From Asticcacaulis sp. EMRT-3 (lineage in GTDB: Bacteria; Pseudomonadota; Alphaproteobacteria; Caulobacterales; Caulobacteraceae): a stretch of 64,000 bases of DNA. The stretch spans positions 1,728,501-1,792,500 of the forward strand of contig NZ_JASERT010000001.1 of NCBI RefSeq assembly GCF_030027245.1, read 5' to 3'. Below, piece after piece: positions 1-8,453 of the stretch (position 1 is its first letter; each line of letters starts with the position of its first letter). The notes beneath the pieces were generated by a model. That model saw only the letters and a list, made by a program, of their open reading frames with translations. It searched no databases and had not been told where the DNA came from. The translations under genes and the position numbers were made by a program.

Positions 1-1556
1 TCGCCCGCCCCGTCCATGATGCGTTTGTAAAGTTCGGTCTGGCGGTTGAGGCGCGGCAGGTCGTCCGACACCATGAACTGGAATTCGGTGCGGAACAGGC
101 CGATGCCTTCCGCTCCCGTCTCGTTCATGATCTCGATGTCGAATTCCAGACCGGCATTCATCAGCAGGGTGATGCGCTGGCCGTCCTTGGTGATGGCGGC
201 CTGATCCTTGATCTTGACGAATTCGGCGCGGCGCTGGGCGCGCACATCCATGCGGGCCGCCGTCGCGTCGATGATGTCAGGACGCGGGCGCAGATAAGCT
301 TCGCCGGTTTCGCCATCGACAATGACCGTATCGCCCTGGGATACGCGGTCGCGCAGATTTTGCAGCCGCCCGACACACGGAATTTGCAGGGCGCGCGCCA
401 CGATGGCAGCATGGTTGGAGGCCGAGCCTTCTTCGAGCAATATGCCCTTCAGCCGCTCGCGGTCATATTCCAAAAGATCGGCAGGGCCTAAGTCACGCGC
501 CACCAGAATGGCGTTGTCCGGGATGGAACGCCGCGCCGTATTCTTGCCCGCCAGCACGCGCAGCAGGCGGTTGGCCAGGTCTTCGAGATCGTGCAGGCGT
601 TCGCGCATATAGGCGTCGCGCGCATTGTTGAGACGGGCGCGCTGTTCGTTACGCACGCGCTCGACGGCGGCTTCGGCGGTCAGACCGTTGCGCACCGCCT
701 CAACCAGATTGCGCGTCCAGCCGCGGTCATGGGCGAACATGCGGTAGGTTTCCAGCACATCGAAGGTGGGCCCGGCCAGGCCATGCTGGCCCTCGAACAT
801 CTGGTCGATCTGCTCACGCAGCTTGTCAATGGCGCCGAGCAGACGCACCTCTTCGGCGGCGGCGTCGTCACTGAGCAGGTGTTCGGGTGTGACCGGCACC
901 TCATGCAGCACCACGACGCCGAGCGTCAGGCCGTCGGCGAAGACCGAGCCTTTCAGCCGCTCCGAGCCGGTGGGTGCCAGCTCGATGTCCTTCAGTTCCT
1001 CAAGGCCGACCAGTTCGCCCGCCGTGACGATTTCGGCCAGCACCATAGCGATGATCTGGAGGTCTTCGACCTCCTCGTCCTCGTATTTGCGCGCCGCCAT
1101 ATTCTGCACGACCAGCACGCCGATGGTGCGGCCGCCGCGCAACAATGGCACGCCGAGGAAGGATTTAAACGGGTCTTCGCCGGTTTCAGGCCGATAAGAA
1201 AAGCTGGGATGGCTGGGCGCGTCCATCAGATTGAGCGGCTGGCCCAGCCGCGCCACCTCGCCGACCAGACCTTCGGACAGCCGCATCCGCGTCTTGTGGA
1301 CGGCGTCGGCATTCAGACCTTCGGTGGCGAACAGTTCCAGTTCTTCGGAGGTGCGGCGCAGGTAGATCGAGCAGACCTCGGCCACCATAGACGAGGCGAT
1401 GATGCGCACCACCGTATCGAGGCGGGCCTGAGCCGACTGGCCCTCCTCCATCGTCTCGCGGATCTGGCGCAGCAGGCCGCGCTGGCCGCGAACGGCGAAA
1501 CCGAACGGTTTCGTGCCTGTCGGAGTTTGTCCCGTCACCGAGCCTGCCTTGACCAA
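1..1556 (-). CDS. ptsP: Phosphoenolpyruvate-protein phosphotransferase of the nitrogen PTS (EI-Ntr), 3' part outside window
   Basis: Enzyme I of the regulatory nitrogen PTS: it autophosphorylates from PEP and passes the phosphate to NPr (PtsO). The 518 visible residues hold an N-terminal GAF domain (about 35-165), the feature that separates EI-Ntr from sugar EI. The PEP-utiliser region follows, with the swivelling phosphohistidine domain, where His382 sits in a SNHAAIVARA motif. The start of the PEP-binding barrel (GLFRTEFQFM) is near the cut. I chose the TTG start at 1556-1554 because a GGGGG Shine-Dalgarno lies 6 nt upstream and no ATG is better placed. The C-terminal third lies left of position 1. 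lysC is 219 nt upstream in the same orientation, a pairing common in alphaproteobacteria (known). Confidence 0.93.
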   Translation of the reverse strand, partial: MVKAGSVTGQTPTGTKPFGFAVRGQRGLLRQIRETMEEGQSAQARLDTVVRIIASSMVAEVCSIYLRRTSEELELFATEGLNADAVHKTRMRLSEGLVGEVARLGQPLNLMDAPSHPSFSYRPETGEDPFKSFLGVPLLRGGRTIGVLVVQNMAARKYEDEEVEDLQIIAMVLAEIVTAGELVGLEELKDIELAPTGSERLKGSVFADGLTLGVVVLHEVPVTPEHLLSDDAAAEEVRLLGAIDKLREQIDQMFEGQHGLAGPTFDVLETYRMFAHDRGWTRNLVEAVRNGLTAEAAVERVRNEQRARLNNARDAYMRERLHDLEDLANRLLRVLAGKNTARRSIPDNAILVARDLGPADLLEYDRERLKGILLEEGSASNHAAIVARALQIPCVGRLQNLRDRVSQGDTVIVDGETGEAYLRPRPDIIDATAARMDVRAQRRAEFVKIKDQAAITKDGQRITLLMNAGLEFDIEIMNETGAEGIGLFRTEFQFMVSDDLPRLNRQTELYKRIMDGAG

Positions 1557-1775
1557 TGGTTTCCCCCTTTTTCGCCCTCGCCCTGCTTGAGAGGACGCGC
1601 GCGCCGCTTAGAGTGTGTTGCTTTGACGCCGGTGTCTAGTCGCAAGGCACGGGCTTATGCAAGTCACGATGGGGTTATTATCACAAGCCATTAACAGTCT
1701 GAAACGATCCGCGAGCCTCAGCCGATTGTCTCGACAAAGCCGATCTCACACGCCGCCCCAGATTAACGACTGGTT

Positions 1776-3032
1776 TTAAACGCCGATCTTGTCCAGCCCA
1801 TAGGCGGCATGAAGGGCGCGCACGGCCAGTTCGGTATAGGCTTCGTCGATCAGAACGGAAATCTTGATCTCCGAGGTCGAGATGACCTGGATATTGATGC
1901 CCTTTTCCGACAGCGAGCGGAACATGGTTTCGGCCACACCGGCATGTGAACGCATACCGACGCCGACGATTGAGATTTTCGACACCGACGCATCGAGGCG
2001 AATGTCGTCGAAGCCAATTTCCTCGCGCGCGTCCTGCATGATCTGTACGGCCCGCTCCGCCTCGCGGCGGCCCACCGTGAAGATCTGGTTGGCATAGTCG
2101 CCCGAACGCTTTTCCGACTGGACAATCATATCGACATTGATATTGGCGGCGGCCAGACGGCTGAACACGGTGGCCGATACGCCGATCCTGTTGGGCAGGC
2201 CCAGAAGGGTGATCTTGGCCTCATCACGGCTGAAGGCCACGCCGGAAACGATATGCTTTTCCACGATTTCTTCCTCGTCGCACACGATGGTGCCTTGATC
2301 TAAATTTTCGCCCGGCTCGACAAAGCTGGACAGGACGCGCACCGGCATGCGCTGGCCCATAGCCAGCTCGACCGAGCGCGTTTGCAGAACCTTGGCGCCC
2401 AGAGACGCCATTTCCAGCATTTCCTCAAACGATATTTTCTTCAGGCGGCGCGCCTTGTTCTCGATGCGCGGATCGGTGGTATAAACGCCATCGACATCGG
2501 TATAGATGTCGCAGCGCACGGCCTTGATCGCCGCCGCCACGGCCACCGCCGACGTATCGGAGCCACCACGGCCCAAGGTGGTGATACGGCCCGATTCGGT
2601 GACGCCCTGAAAGCCCGGCACCACCACGATCTGACCGGCATCGAGCGCGGTTTCCAGCTTGGCGGGCGGAATATCGACGATGCGCGCCTTGCCATGCACA
2701 TCAGACGTGATGATCGGCACCTGCCAGCCCATCATGGTGACGGCATCATAGCCCATATTGCGCAGGGTCATGCTGAGCAGACCGGCTGTGACCTGCTCGC
2801 CCGACGCCACGACGACATCATATTCGTCGTCGCTTTCCATGGCCTTGCCACTTGGTTTGCCGGCCTCATCGGTCCAGCCGACCAGCTCATTGGTCTTGCC
2901 CGACATGGCCGACACCACGACCGCCACACTATGACCGGCATCGGCCTCAGCCGCCACGAGGCGGGCGGCTCTGCGGATGCGTTCGAGATCGGCCATCGAC
3001 GTGCCCCCGAACTTCATCACCAAACGCGTCAT
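1776..3032 (-). CDS. lysC: Aspartate kinase
   Basis: Phosphorylates aspartate in the first step of lysine, threonine, methionine and diaminopimelate synthesis. The 418-residue protein has full family length. It opens with the KFGGTSM kinase motif at residues 7-13 and carries the amino-acid kinase domain to about residue 245. Two C-terminal ACT domains follow (for example the IGVSATVFSRLA segment), as in the feedback-regulated monofunctional form. The start ATG is immediately before the conserved RLVMKFGG segment, so it is secure. It is divergent from ubiG across about 220 nt and upstream of ptsP on the same strand. Effector specificity (lysine alone or lysine plus threonine) cannot be read from the sequence. 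Confidence 0.97.
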   Translation of the reverse strand: MTRLVMKFGGTSMADLERIRRAARLVAAEADAGHSVAVVVSAMSGKTNELVGWTDEAGKPSGKAMESDDEYDVVVASGEQVTAGLLSMTLRNMGYDAVTMMGWQVPIITSDVHGKARIVDIPPAKLETALDAGQIVVVPGFQGVTESGRITTLGRGGSDTSAVAVAAAIKAVRCDIYTDVDGVYTTDPRIENKARRLKKISFEEMLEMASLGAKVLQTRSVELAMGQRMPVRVLSSFVEPGENLDQGTIVCDEEEIVEKHIVSGVAFSRDEAKITLLGLPNRIGVSATVFSRLAAANINVDMIVQSEKRSGDYANQIFTVGRREAERAVQIMQDAREEIGFDDIRLDASVSKISIVGVGMRSHAGVAETMFRSLSEKGINIQVISTSEIKISVLIDEAYTELAVRALHAAYGLDKIGV

Positions 3033-3253
3033 GTCTTCACTTTCTTTGCTTTACTTTAGCTCAGACGCCGCCATTCCCTTTTAAGAAAGAATGGGCTCCT
3101 CGCATAAGCTCGGGCGGCCAGTCGGCCTTGCCATGCCGTAGCATGGAAATGCCTTCACGGGCTTGCCCTTGAAACTTGCGCGGCCTATCTAGCGATGTCA
3201 GCGTCCTGCTGCAAGGAATTATCCACCGGGTACGGTGAGAAATACGGTGCGAA

Positions 3254-4060
3254 ATGTCAGAAAATCCAACCGGCTCCCTTACAGATGAAGCTCCGGCCCA
3301 CGGCGACGCCACGGGTTTTTCGATTGATGCGCGCGAGGTTGAGCAGTTTTCGGCCCTGGCCGCCAAATGGTGGGACACCAAGGGCGCATTCGCGCCGCTG
3401 CATAAATTCAACCCGACGCGGGTGAAATTTATCCGTGAAACCTGCCTTGAACATTTCAGCCTGGCCCCGCGCGAGCGCGCGCCTTTCACCGGCCTGCACC
3501 TGCTCGATGTCGGCTGCGGCGGCGGCCTGCTCAGCGAGCCGATGCACCGCATGGGCTTTAACGTTACCGGGCTTGACGCCTCGGCCAGGAATATCGGCAC
3601 GGCGAAAGCCCATGCCGATAGCGGCGGGCTCGACATTCGCTATCTCAACCAGACGGTCGAGCAATTGGCCGCTAATGGTGAGACACTGTACGACGTGGTG
3701 CTGACGATGGAGGTGATCGAGCATGTGGCCGATCCCGAAGCCTTCCTCAAGGTGTGCGCCTCGCTGGTCAAACCGGGCGGCATCCTGTTTGTGGCCACGC
3801 TCAATCGCACGTTGAAAGCGCACGCCCTGGCCATTGTCGGGGCCGAATATGTCCTGCGCTGGGTGCCGAAGGGTACGCACGACTGGAAAAAATTTCTCAA
3901 ACCCGCCGAGATTCATGGCTTTCTGGCCGATACCCGGCTGAAGGCCGAACCAGCGGTGGGCGTCAGCTACCATCCCCTCACCGGCCAGTGGGCCTTATCA
4001 GAGGATACGGATGTCAACTACATGGTGGTGGCCACCTATCCCGCCAGCGCTGCTTTTTAG
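3254..4060 (+). CDS. ubiG: Ubiquinone biosynthesis O-methyltransferase
   Basis: SAM-dependent O-methyltransferase acting twice in ubiquinone synthesis, on the 2-polyprenyl-6-hydroxyphenol and demethyl-ubiquinol intermediates. The 268 residues carry the UbiG signature in order: [20 protein letters not shown] near residues 32-50, the SAM-binding [13 protein letters not shown] loop near 84-96, and the [15 protein letters not shown] post-II segment. The MSENPTG start gives a slightly extended N-terminus relative to the core. It is divergent from lysC. The gene is followed by a long inverted repeat and then prmC on the same strand. The pairing lysC/ubiG is frequent in alphaproteobacteria (known). 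Confidence 0.96.
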   Translation: MSENPTGSLTDEAPAHGDATGFSIDAREVEQFSALAAKWWDTKGAFAPLHKFNPTRVKFIRETCLEHFSLAPRERAPFTGLHLLDVGCGGGLLSEPMHRMGFNVTGLDASARNIGTAKAHADSGGLDIRYLNQTVEQLAANGETLYDVVLTMEVIEHVADPEAFLKVCASLVKPGGILFVATLNRTLKAHALAIVGAEYVLRWVPKGTHDWKKFLKPAEIHGFLADTRLKAEPAVGVSYHPLTGQWALSEDTDVNYMVVATYPASAAF

Positions 4061-4065
4061 CCTTT

Positions 4066-4179
4066 GAACCACGGAAAACACGGAAAGCACGGATAGACAC
4101 AACGCCGCTCTGGCTAAACAGTGTCTGTGTTTGGCGACATCGAACTACCTTTCCGTGTTTTCTGTGTTTTCCGTGGTTC
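4066..4179. repeat. Dispersed inverted repeat, CCACGGAAAACACGG family, copy 1
   Basis: The left arm (about 4066-4092, GAACCACGGAAAACACGG then AAAGCACGG) and right arm (about 4153-4179) are near-perfect inverted complements around 60 nt of unrelated sequence. The element starts 6 nt after the ubiG stop and ends 29 nt before prmC. The same arm occurs at 34557-34577 and 34669-34689, so this is a repeated extragenic element and not a simple terminator; there is no T-run after the right arm. Confidence 0.8.
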
Positions 4180-4208
4180 CACCTTTCCTCAACGAACAAG
4201 TTTAGCCA

Positions 4209-5057
4209 ATGACCACACTCGTTAAAGCCTGGACCGGCGCGCAAAAGCGTCTGAAAGCCGCCGGAATCGACTCGCCAGCCATCGATGCCCGCCTGCTGCT
4301 CGAAGCGGCCAGCGGGGCGACGCGCACCGACATACTGACCGATCCGCACCGCGAGCTGACGCCCGAACAGGACGCCACGTTTGAAAGCTGGCTTAACCGC
4401 CGCGAAAAGCGCGAACCGGTGGCGCGAATCTTAGGCCGTAAGGGCTTCTGGAAGCTGCTGCTCAATCTGTCAGAGCATGTGCTGATCCCGCGCCCGGAAA
4501 CCGAGTGCATCGTCGATATGATCCTGAAAGCCAGCCAGCCGGGCGACGCCTTTTCTATGGCCGATCTCGGCACCGGTTCGGGCGCGATCCTGTTGTCGGT
4601 ATTGAGCGAACGGCCCGCCGCCCGCGGGCTGGGCACCGACATCAGCGAGGACGCTCTGGCTGTGGCGCGCGATAATGCCGCCAATCTGGGTCTTGAGGGC
4701 CGCGCCGCCTTCCTGCGCACCTCATGGGGTCAGGGCCTGCATGATGGCGGCTTTGATTTCATCGCCTCCAACCCGCCCTATATTCGTTCGGATGTGATTC
4801 CCACCCTCGATCCTGAGGTGAAGAATCACGATCCGATGCTGGCACTCGATGGCGGTGAAACGGGTCTGGAAGCCTATATCGCGCTGGCGCCTGAGATTTT
4901 CCGCCTGCTGAAAACGGGGGGAAAAGCGTGGCTGGAAATTGGTTTCGATCAGTCGGAAGCCGTGGAAAACCTCATGAAATCAGCGGGATTTGCCGAGGTG
5001 GTCACCTATCTCGACCTGTCCAACCTGCCGCGCGTGGTGACAGGCTACAAACCCTGA
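4209..5057 (+). CDS. prmC: Peptide chain release factor N(5)-glutamine methyltransferase
   Basis: Methylates the GGQ glutamine of release factors RF1 and RF2, using SAM, to raise termination efficiency. The 282-residue protein has the N-terminal helical domain (about 1-85, with VARILGRKGFWKLLL), the SAM loop ADLGTGSGAILLSVL near 118-132, and the diagnostic NPPY motif at residues 188-191. The C-terminal WLEIGFDQSEAV segment is also typical. The ATG start at 4209 gives the standard HemK length. It lies on the same strand as ubiG, separated by about 150 nt of repeat. Confidence 0.96.
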   Translation: MTTLVKAWTGAQKRLKAAGIDSPAIDARLLLEAASGATRTDILTDPHRELTPEQDATFESWLNRREKREPVARILGRKGFWKLLLNLSEHVLIPRPETECIVDMILKASQPGDAFSMADLGTGSGAILLSVLSERPAARGLGTDISEDALAVARDNAANLGLEGRAAFLRTSWGQGLHDGGFDFIASNPPYIRSDVIPTLDPEVKNHDPMLALDGGETGLEAYIALAPEIFRLLKTGGKAWLEIGFDQSEAVENLMKSAGFAEVVTYLDLSNLPRVVTGYKP

Positions 5058-5364
5058 CATAAAAATCCGCTTGGCAGGAGCCGCAAGAGGCGCTAAGCAT
5101 CTTATGTCTTCATCCCCCCGCGAGCTGCAAAAGACCCCTGCCAAGGGTTTAAGCCGTTTCATCGCGTCAGGGACGTGCGAAAGCGTGAGAGATAAATGGG
5201 GCAAAACTGACCCCTGCGCTTTTCCGACAAGCCAAGACACAAGCAAGGTCGATCACCGCCACAACACACGCCATTATCCGGCCCGCCAAAGCGGAACCTT
5301 GCCATCCCAAGCACAATCGCCGCCCTGCCCACATTCAGGCGGCGCGTAGAGAGACGTAAGTTAT
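5058..5364. other. Intergenic stretch between prmC and the DUF4167 gene
   Basis: There are 307 nt with no convincing gene. A short open frame on the + strand (5071-5349) has no Shine-Dalgarno, biased composition or family signature. No clear intrinsic terminator with a T-run follows prmC. The last 30 nt must hold the ribosome-binding region of the next gene, which is weak (GAGACGTAAG). Confidence 0.5.
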
Positions 5365-6402
5365 ATGAAAGACTTTCGGGGCATGAAACGGCAACGCAGC
5401 CGTAACCGCAAACCCTCGGGCAATTCCAATAATCCCAACCGCGCCTACGAATCGAACGGGCCGGAGGGGACGAAGGCGCGCGGTAACGCCCAGACCATCT
5501 ACGAAAAGTACCAGCAACTGGCGCGTGACGCCAATTCGGCGGGCGACCGCGTGCTGGCCGAAAACCATTTGCAGCACGCCGAGCATTATTTCCGCCTGAT
5601 CCGTCAGATGCAGCCGCAGCGTCCGGTGTCCGAATTCGTGCAGCGTGACCCCTTCTCCAACGGCTTTGACGATTTCGACGACGAGATGGACGCCGAAGCC
5701 CAGGACAATCAGGAGGCCGAAACGGCTTCCGAAGACGCCTATGCCGATGAGGGGCGCGGCGACAACCGCTCTGAGAACCGCGCCGACAACCGGGATGGCC
5801 GTGACAACCGCGACCGTTACCGTAACGACCGCAACGGTAATGACCGCAGCAATGGCGACCGGGGCAATGGCGACCGGGGCAATAATGGCCGCGACCGTAA
5901 CCGCGACCGCGACCGCAACGAACCGCGCAGCTTCGAGCCGCGTAACAATGAAGGCCGCACGCCTGAACCGCGTAGTGGCGAACCGCGTGCCACGGAACCG
6001 CGCGAAAGCGAGTTCGACGCCGACGGCAATCGCCGCGAAACGCGCCGCGAACGCTATGAACGCCGCCGCGCCCAGCGTCTGAATGAGCAGGAGCAGGTTC
6101 TGAATTCAGCGCCGGGCTTCATCGCCTCCACCGAACCGCTGGGTGGTGCGCCGCGTCCCGCGTATTCTGAAACCAACCGGGCCGAAACCGCACCGGAAAC
6201 CGTGGCCGCCGAAGCGCCCGCCGCCCGCGAACCGCGTGCCCGTCGCGCCCGAACCGAAGACGACGCCTCGCACCTGCCCGCCTTCCTGCGCGCACCCGTG
6301 CCAAGCGCCGCCGCCGCCGCCGAGGCGGAAGACGCGCCGGCCAAGCCGAAACGCGCCCGCCGCCGCAAGGCCGAAGACGAGGTCAGCGCCGAACAGGCCT
6401 GA
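5365..6402 (+). CDS. DUF4167 domain-containing protein
   Basis: Conserved alphaproteobacterial protein of unknown function (345 residues). Residues about 25-95 are the DUF4167 core: RGNAQTIYEKYQQLARDANSAG, then NHLQHAEHYFRLI, a helical segment placed in this family from sequence memory. The rest is intrinsically disordered. Residues about 120-235 are a low-complexity Arg/Asn/Asp/Gly tract made of short reiterations such as NRDRDRNE and EPRSGEPRATEPR. The C-terminus is Ala/Pro-rich with KPKRARRRKA. The strongly basic N-terminus (KRQRSRNRKPSGN) and the RNR/GDR repeats suggest RNA binding (inference). An intrinsic terminator lies about 120 nt downstream. Confidence 0.88.
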   Translation: MKDFRGMKRQRSRNRKPSGNSNNPNRAYESNGPEGTKARGNAQTIYEKYQQLARDANSAGDRVLAENHLQHAEHYFRLIRQMQPQRPVSEFVQRDPFSNGFDDFDDEMDAEAQDNQEAETASEDAYADEGRGDNRSENRADNRDGRDNRDRYRNDRNGNDRSNGDRGNGDRGNNGRDRNRDRDRNEPRSFEPRNNEGRTPEPRSGEPRATEPRESEFDADGNRRETRRERYERRRAQRLNEQEQVLNSAPGFIASTEPLGGAPRPAYSETNRAETAPETVAAEAPAAREPRARRARTEDDASHLPAFLRAPVPSAAAAAEAEDAPAKPKRARRRKAEDEVSAEQA

Positions 6403-6469
6403 TGCTAGAGCAACGAGCGTTTAATTTGACTTACAAATTGAAGGCGAGATGCGGAAAAACGTAAAATGG

Positions 6470-6519
6470 AGAGCGGGTTGCATGCCTTTGACCGATTCAA
6501 TCAGAATGCAAACCGCTCT
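6470..6519. repeat. Inverted repeat with AGAGCGG/CCGCTCT arms
   Basis: The arms AGAGCGGGTTGCAT and ATGCAAACCGCTCT flank about 22 nt. The form matches a class of short extragenic palindromes common in alphaproteobacterial genomes (recollection, not searched). It sits directly before the terminator. Confidence 0.6.
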
Positions 6520-6520
6520 A

Positions 6521-6553
6521 AAAACCCCTCCGGTTTCGCCGGAGGGGTTTTTT
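6521..6553 (+). terminator. Intrinsic terminator of the DUF4167 gene
   Basis: A perfect 9-bp GC-rich stem, CCCCTCCGG/CCGGAGGGG, is extended by A-T pairs. It has a 5-nt loop and is followed by six T on the + strand. An A-run precedes it, so it can also act from the other side. Confidence 0.85.
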
Positions 6554-6570
6554 ATTGCGCGGGACGAATT

Positions 6571-6720
6571 CCCCTCTCCCCTCGTGAGGGGAGAGGACAG
6601 GAGCGAAGCAAAGCGAGCGCGACCGGGTGAGGGGCGTTCTTGATGTACTCGCCAAGCCCCTCATCCGGCCTTCACTCCGTTCAGGCCACCTTCTCCCATT
6701 GTCATGGGGAGAAGGGAAAG
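6571..6720. repeat. Dispersed ~150-bp palindromic element, copy 1
   Basis: Modular element: a CCCTCTCCCCTC...GAGGGGAGAGG hairpin, the core GACCGGGTGAGGGGC (6621-6635), the core CCCCTCATCCGGCCTTCACT (6657-6676), and a CCTTCTCCC...GGGGAGAAGG hairpin. The same modules in the opposite orientation make up 51022-51176, where the 20-nt core is identical. Confidence 0.8.
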
Positions 6721-6803
6721 GCAGGCGGCACATCCCTCCTCCCTATCGAAGATGGGGAGGTGTCGGCATAGCCGACGGAGGGTCACTTTTTAATATTTCT
6801 TAC

Positions 6804-7280
6804 CTAATTCAGCTTCTTATCAAGCTGTGCCGGTCTGGTTTCCGGTACGGGTAAGGCCCCGTCCTTCACCCCGCCGGGACTGCTGACCGGCAAGGGGGCC
6901 ACCGGCACACCCTCTTCCACCAGCGACTTCACCTCATCCTGCGTTGCCTCGCCATAGATGGGCCGGTCGGGGGCCAGGCCATGATGGATGTCGCGGGCCT
7001 CGCTGGCGAAATCGCCACCCACATAGTCATGCGTTTTTTCAACATGCTGACGCAGGCGGTGCATGGCCTCGGCCACGGCGCGCTGCGTTTTCGCTGCTGT
7101 CTCGTCGGCCTGTTTGCCGGTGCGCACCATCGGGGCCATGATCGCCTTGCTGACCATGACGGAGCCGCACATCGGACATGCGACCAGCCCTTTGGCGGTC
7201 TGGGCATCATAGCCGTCAGACGAATCAAACCAGGCCTCGAATTCGTGCCCGACATCGCATTTCAAAGCATAACGGATCAT
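6804..7280 (-). CDS. DUF1178 family protein
   Basis: Small soluble protein of unknown function, 158 residues, the normal family length. The N-terminus reads MIRYALKCDVGHEFEAWFDSS and is followed by a CPMCG knuckle near residues 36-40. With the first Cys and His this forms a probable zinc ribbon (inference from the Cys spacing). The C-terminal half has the conserved EEGVPVAPLP segment. The start ATG overlaps the stop of the upstream nitrilase-like gene by 4 nt (ATGA), so the two are translationally coupled. The set comF-like, grxC, nitrilase, DUF1178 is a conserved alphaproteobacterial neighbourhood (known). Confidence 0.92.
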   Translation of the reverse strand: MIRYALKCDVGHEFEAWFDSSDGYDAQTAKGLVACPMCGSVMVSKAIMAPMVRTGKQADETAAKTQRAVAEAMHRLRQHVEKTHDYVGGDFASEARDIHHGLAPDRPIYGEATQDEVKSLVEEGVPVAPLPVSSPGGVKDGALPVPETRPAQLDKKLN

Positions 7281-8125
7281 GTGGAATAATCCCGGTCGTG
7301 CCGAAGCTGCGGCAGGGCCTGACGGGCGGCGGCCACTTCGCCGAAATCGAGCGTGGCTTCCAGAATGGCCGGATGGTCATGATCAAGCCGGGCAATCACC
7401 TCGCCCCACGGACTGACCACCAGCGAATGGCCATAGGTGGTGCGGCCGTCTTCGTGCAAGCCGCCTTGCGCCGGGGCCAACACGAAGGCGCCGGTTTCGA
7501 TGGCGCGGGCGCGCAGCAAGACCTCCCAGTGGGCGCGGCCCGTCGGCACGGTAAAGGCGGCGGGCACAGCGATCATAGGGACGTTTTGCCGCGCCAGCGC
7601 CCGGTAAAGATGGGCAAAGCGCATGTCGTAACAGACGCTCAAGCCCAGTCCACCCCACGGGGTCTGGGCCACCACAGCCCTGTCGCCGGGGCGCATGGTG
7701 GCGCTTTCGCGGTAGGATTTGCCATCGGGCGTATCGGCGTCGAACAGGTGAATCTTGTCATAGCGCGCCGTGATGTCGCCATGACCATTGACCAGCAGGC
7801 TGCGATTGGCATTGCGCGGGGCGTCCGGCCTTTCGGCATCAGACTCGGCCTTCACAATCGCCGAACCGATCAGGATCGGCACGCGCAGGCCCTTGGCCAG
7901 TTCGCGGATACCGGCAATGAACACATCCTCATCTTCAGCGCCCACCACCTGCGCCTTGCGCTCATGGCGGCTCTCGACCAGATTGGCGCATTCGGGCAGC
8001 AGGATGAACTGCGCGCCATTACCCGCCGCCTTCAGGATCAGCGGGCGGGCGTGCTCAAGCGCGCGAACCGGATCGGCGGGGGTGCGAAGCTGCACCAAGG
8101 CGAGACTGAGCACCGTGTCGGCCAT
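7277..8125 (-). CDS. Carbon-nitrogen hydrolase, Nit1-like (probable deaminated-glutathione amidase)
   Basis: Nitrilase-superfamily amidase of 282 residues. All three catalytic positions are visible: Glu in LLPECAN (near 46), Lys in RYDKIHLFD (near 119) and Cys in LSVCYDMRF (near 154). Family resemblance is to the Nit1/YbeM group that hydrolyses deaminated glutathione (established for the family; substrate not shown here). It lies 12 nt downstream of grxC and overlaps DUF1178 by 4 nt, so it is probably co-transcribed with glutaredoxin. That fits a thiol-repair role. Confidence 0.9.
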   Translation of the reverse strand: MADTVLSLALVQLRTPADPVRALEHARPLILKAAGNGAQFILLPECANLVESRHERKAQVVGAEDEDVFIAGIRELAKGLRVPILIGSAIVKAESDAERPDAPRNANRSLLVNGHGDITARYDKIHLFDADTPDGKSYRESATMRPGDRAVVAQTPWGGLGLSVCYDMRFAHLYRALARQNVPMIAVPAAFTVPTGRAHWEVLLRARAIETGAFVLAPAQGGLHEDGRTTYGHSLVVSPWGEVIARLDHDHPAILEATLDFGEVAAARQALPQLRHDRDYST

Positions 8126-8137
8126 CGCGCGTCCGGT

Positions 8138-8392
8138 TCAGACCGCCAGCAGCGGATCAAGCCCGCCGCGTGAATCGAGCGCCACCAGATCATCGCAGCC
8201 GCCGACATGCAGATCATCAATAAAGATTTGCGGATAGGTATAGCGGCCAGAGCGCGTATTCATTTCAGCCCGTAAAGTGGGATCGTTTGACGCCACGATC
8301 TCATTGAAGGCGACGCCCTTCTTTTCGAGCAGCGACTTGGCGCGCTCGCAATAGGGGCAATAGGGCTTGGTATAGATGTCGATCTTGGCCAT
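8138..8392 (-). CDS. grxC: Glutaredoxin 3
   Basis: Small glutathione-dependent thiol reductase, 84 residues. The active-site CPYC is at residues 11-14 in YTKPYCPYCERAKSLL. The TYPQIFIDDLHVGGCDDL segment gives the cis-Pro and the glutathione-binding region. Length and motifs match dithiol GrxC. It lies between the ComF-like gene (61 nt upstream) and the nitrilase gene, all leftward. Confidence 0.96.
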   Translation of the reverse strand: MAKIDIYTKPYCPYCERAKSLLEKKGVAFNEIVASNDPTLRAEMNTRSGRYTYPQIFIDDLHVGGCDDLVALDSRGGLDPLLAV

Positions 8393-8453
8393 GAACTCAG
8401 CATTCGCAAAAAGGGTAAAAGGTCACTTACATATAGAGATGTAACAAGCGGAT

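Larger units (their letters stand above)
6403..6803. other. Repeat-rich intergenic region
   Basis: There are 401 nt without a gene. In order it holds an inverted repeat (6470-6519), an intrinsic terminator (6521-6553), a roughly 150-bp dispersed palindromic element (6571-6720), and a CCTCC/GGAGG palindrome with GTCGGC...GCCGAC (about 6736-6782). The short frames on both strands here are composed of these repeats. Confidence 0.75.

Noticed and set aside
3061-3636. Open frame of 191 codons on the - strand
   Set aside because: It is antisense to ubiG and the lysC/ubiG spacer, has no family features, and its composition reflects the GC-skewed third positions of ubiG.
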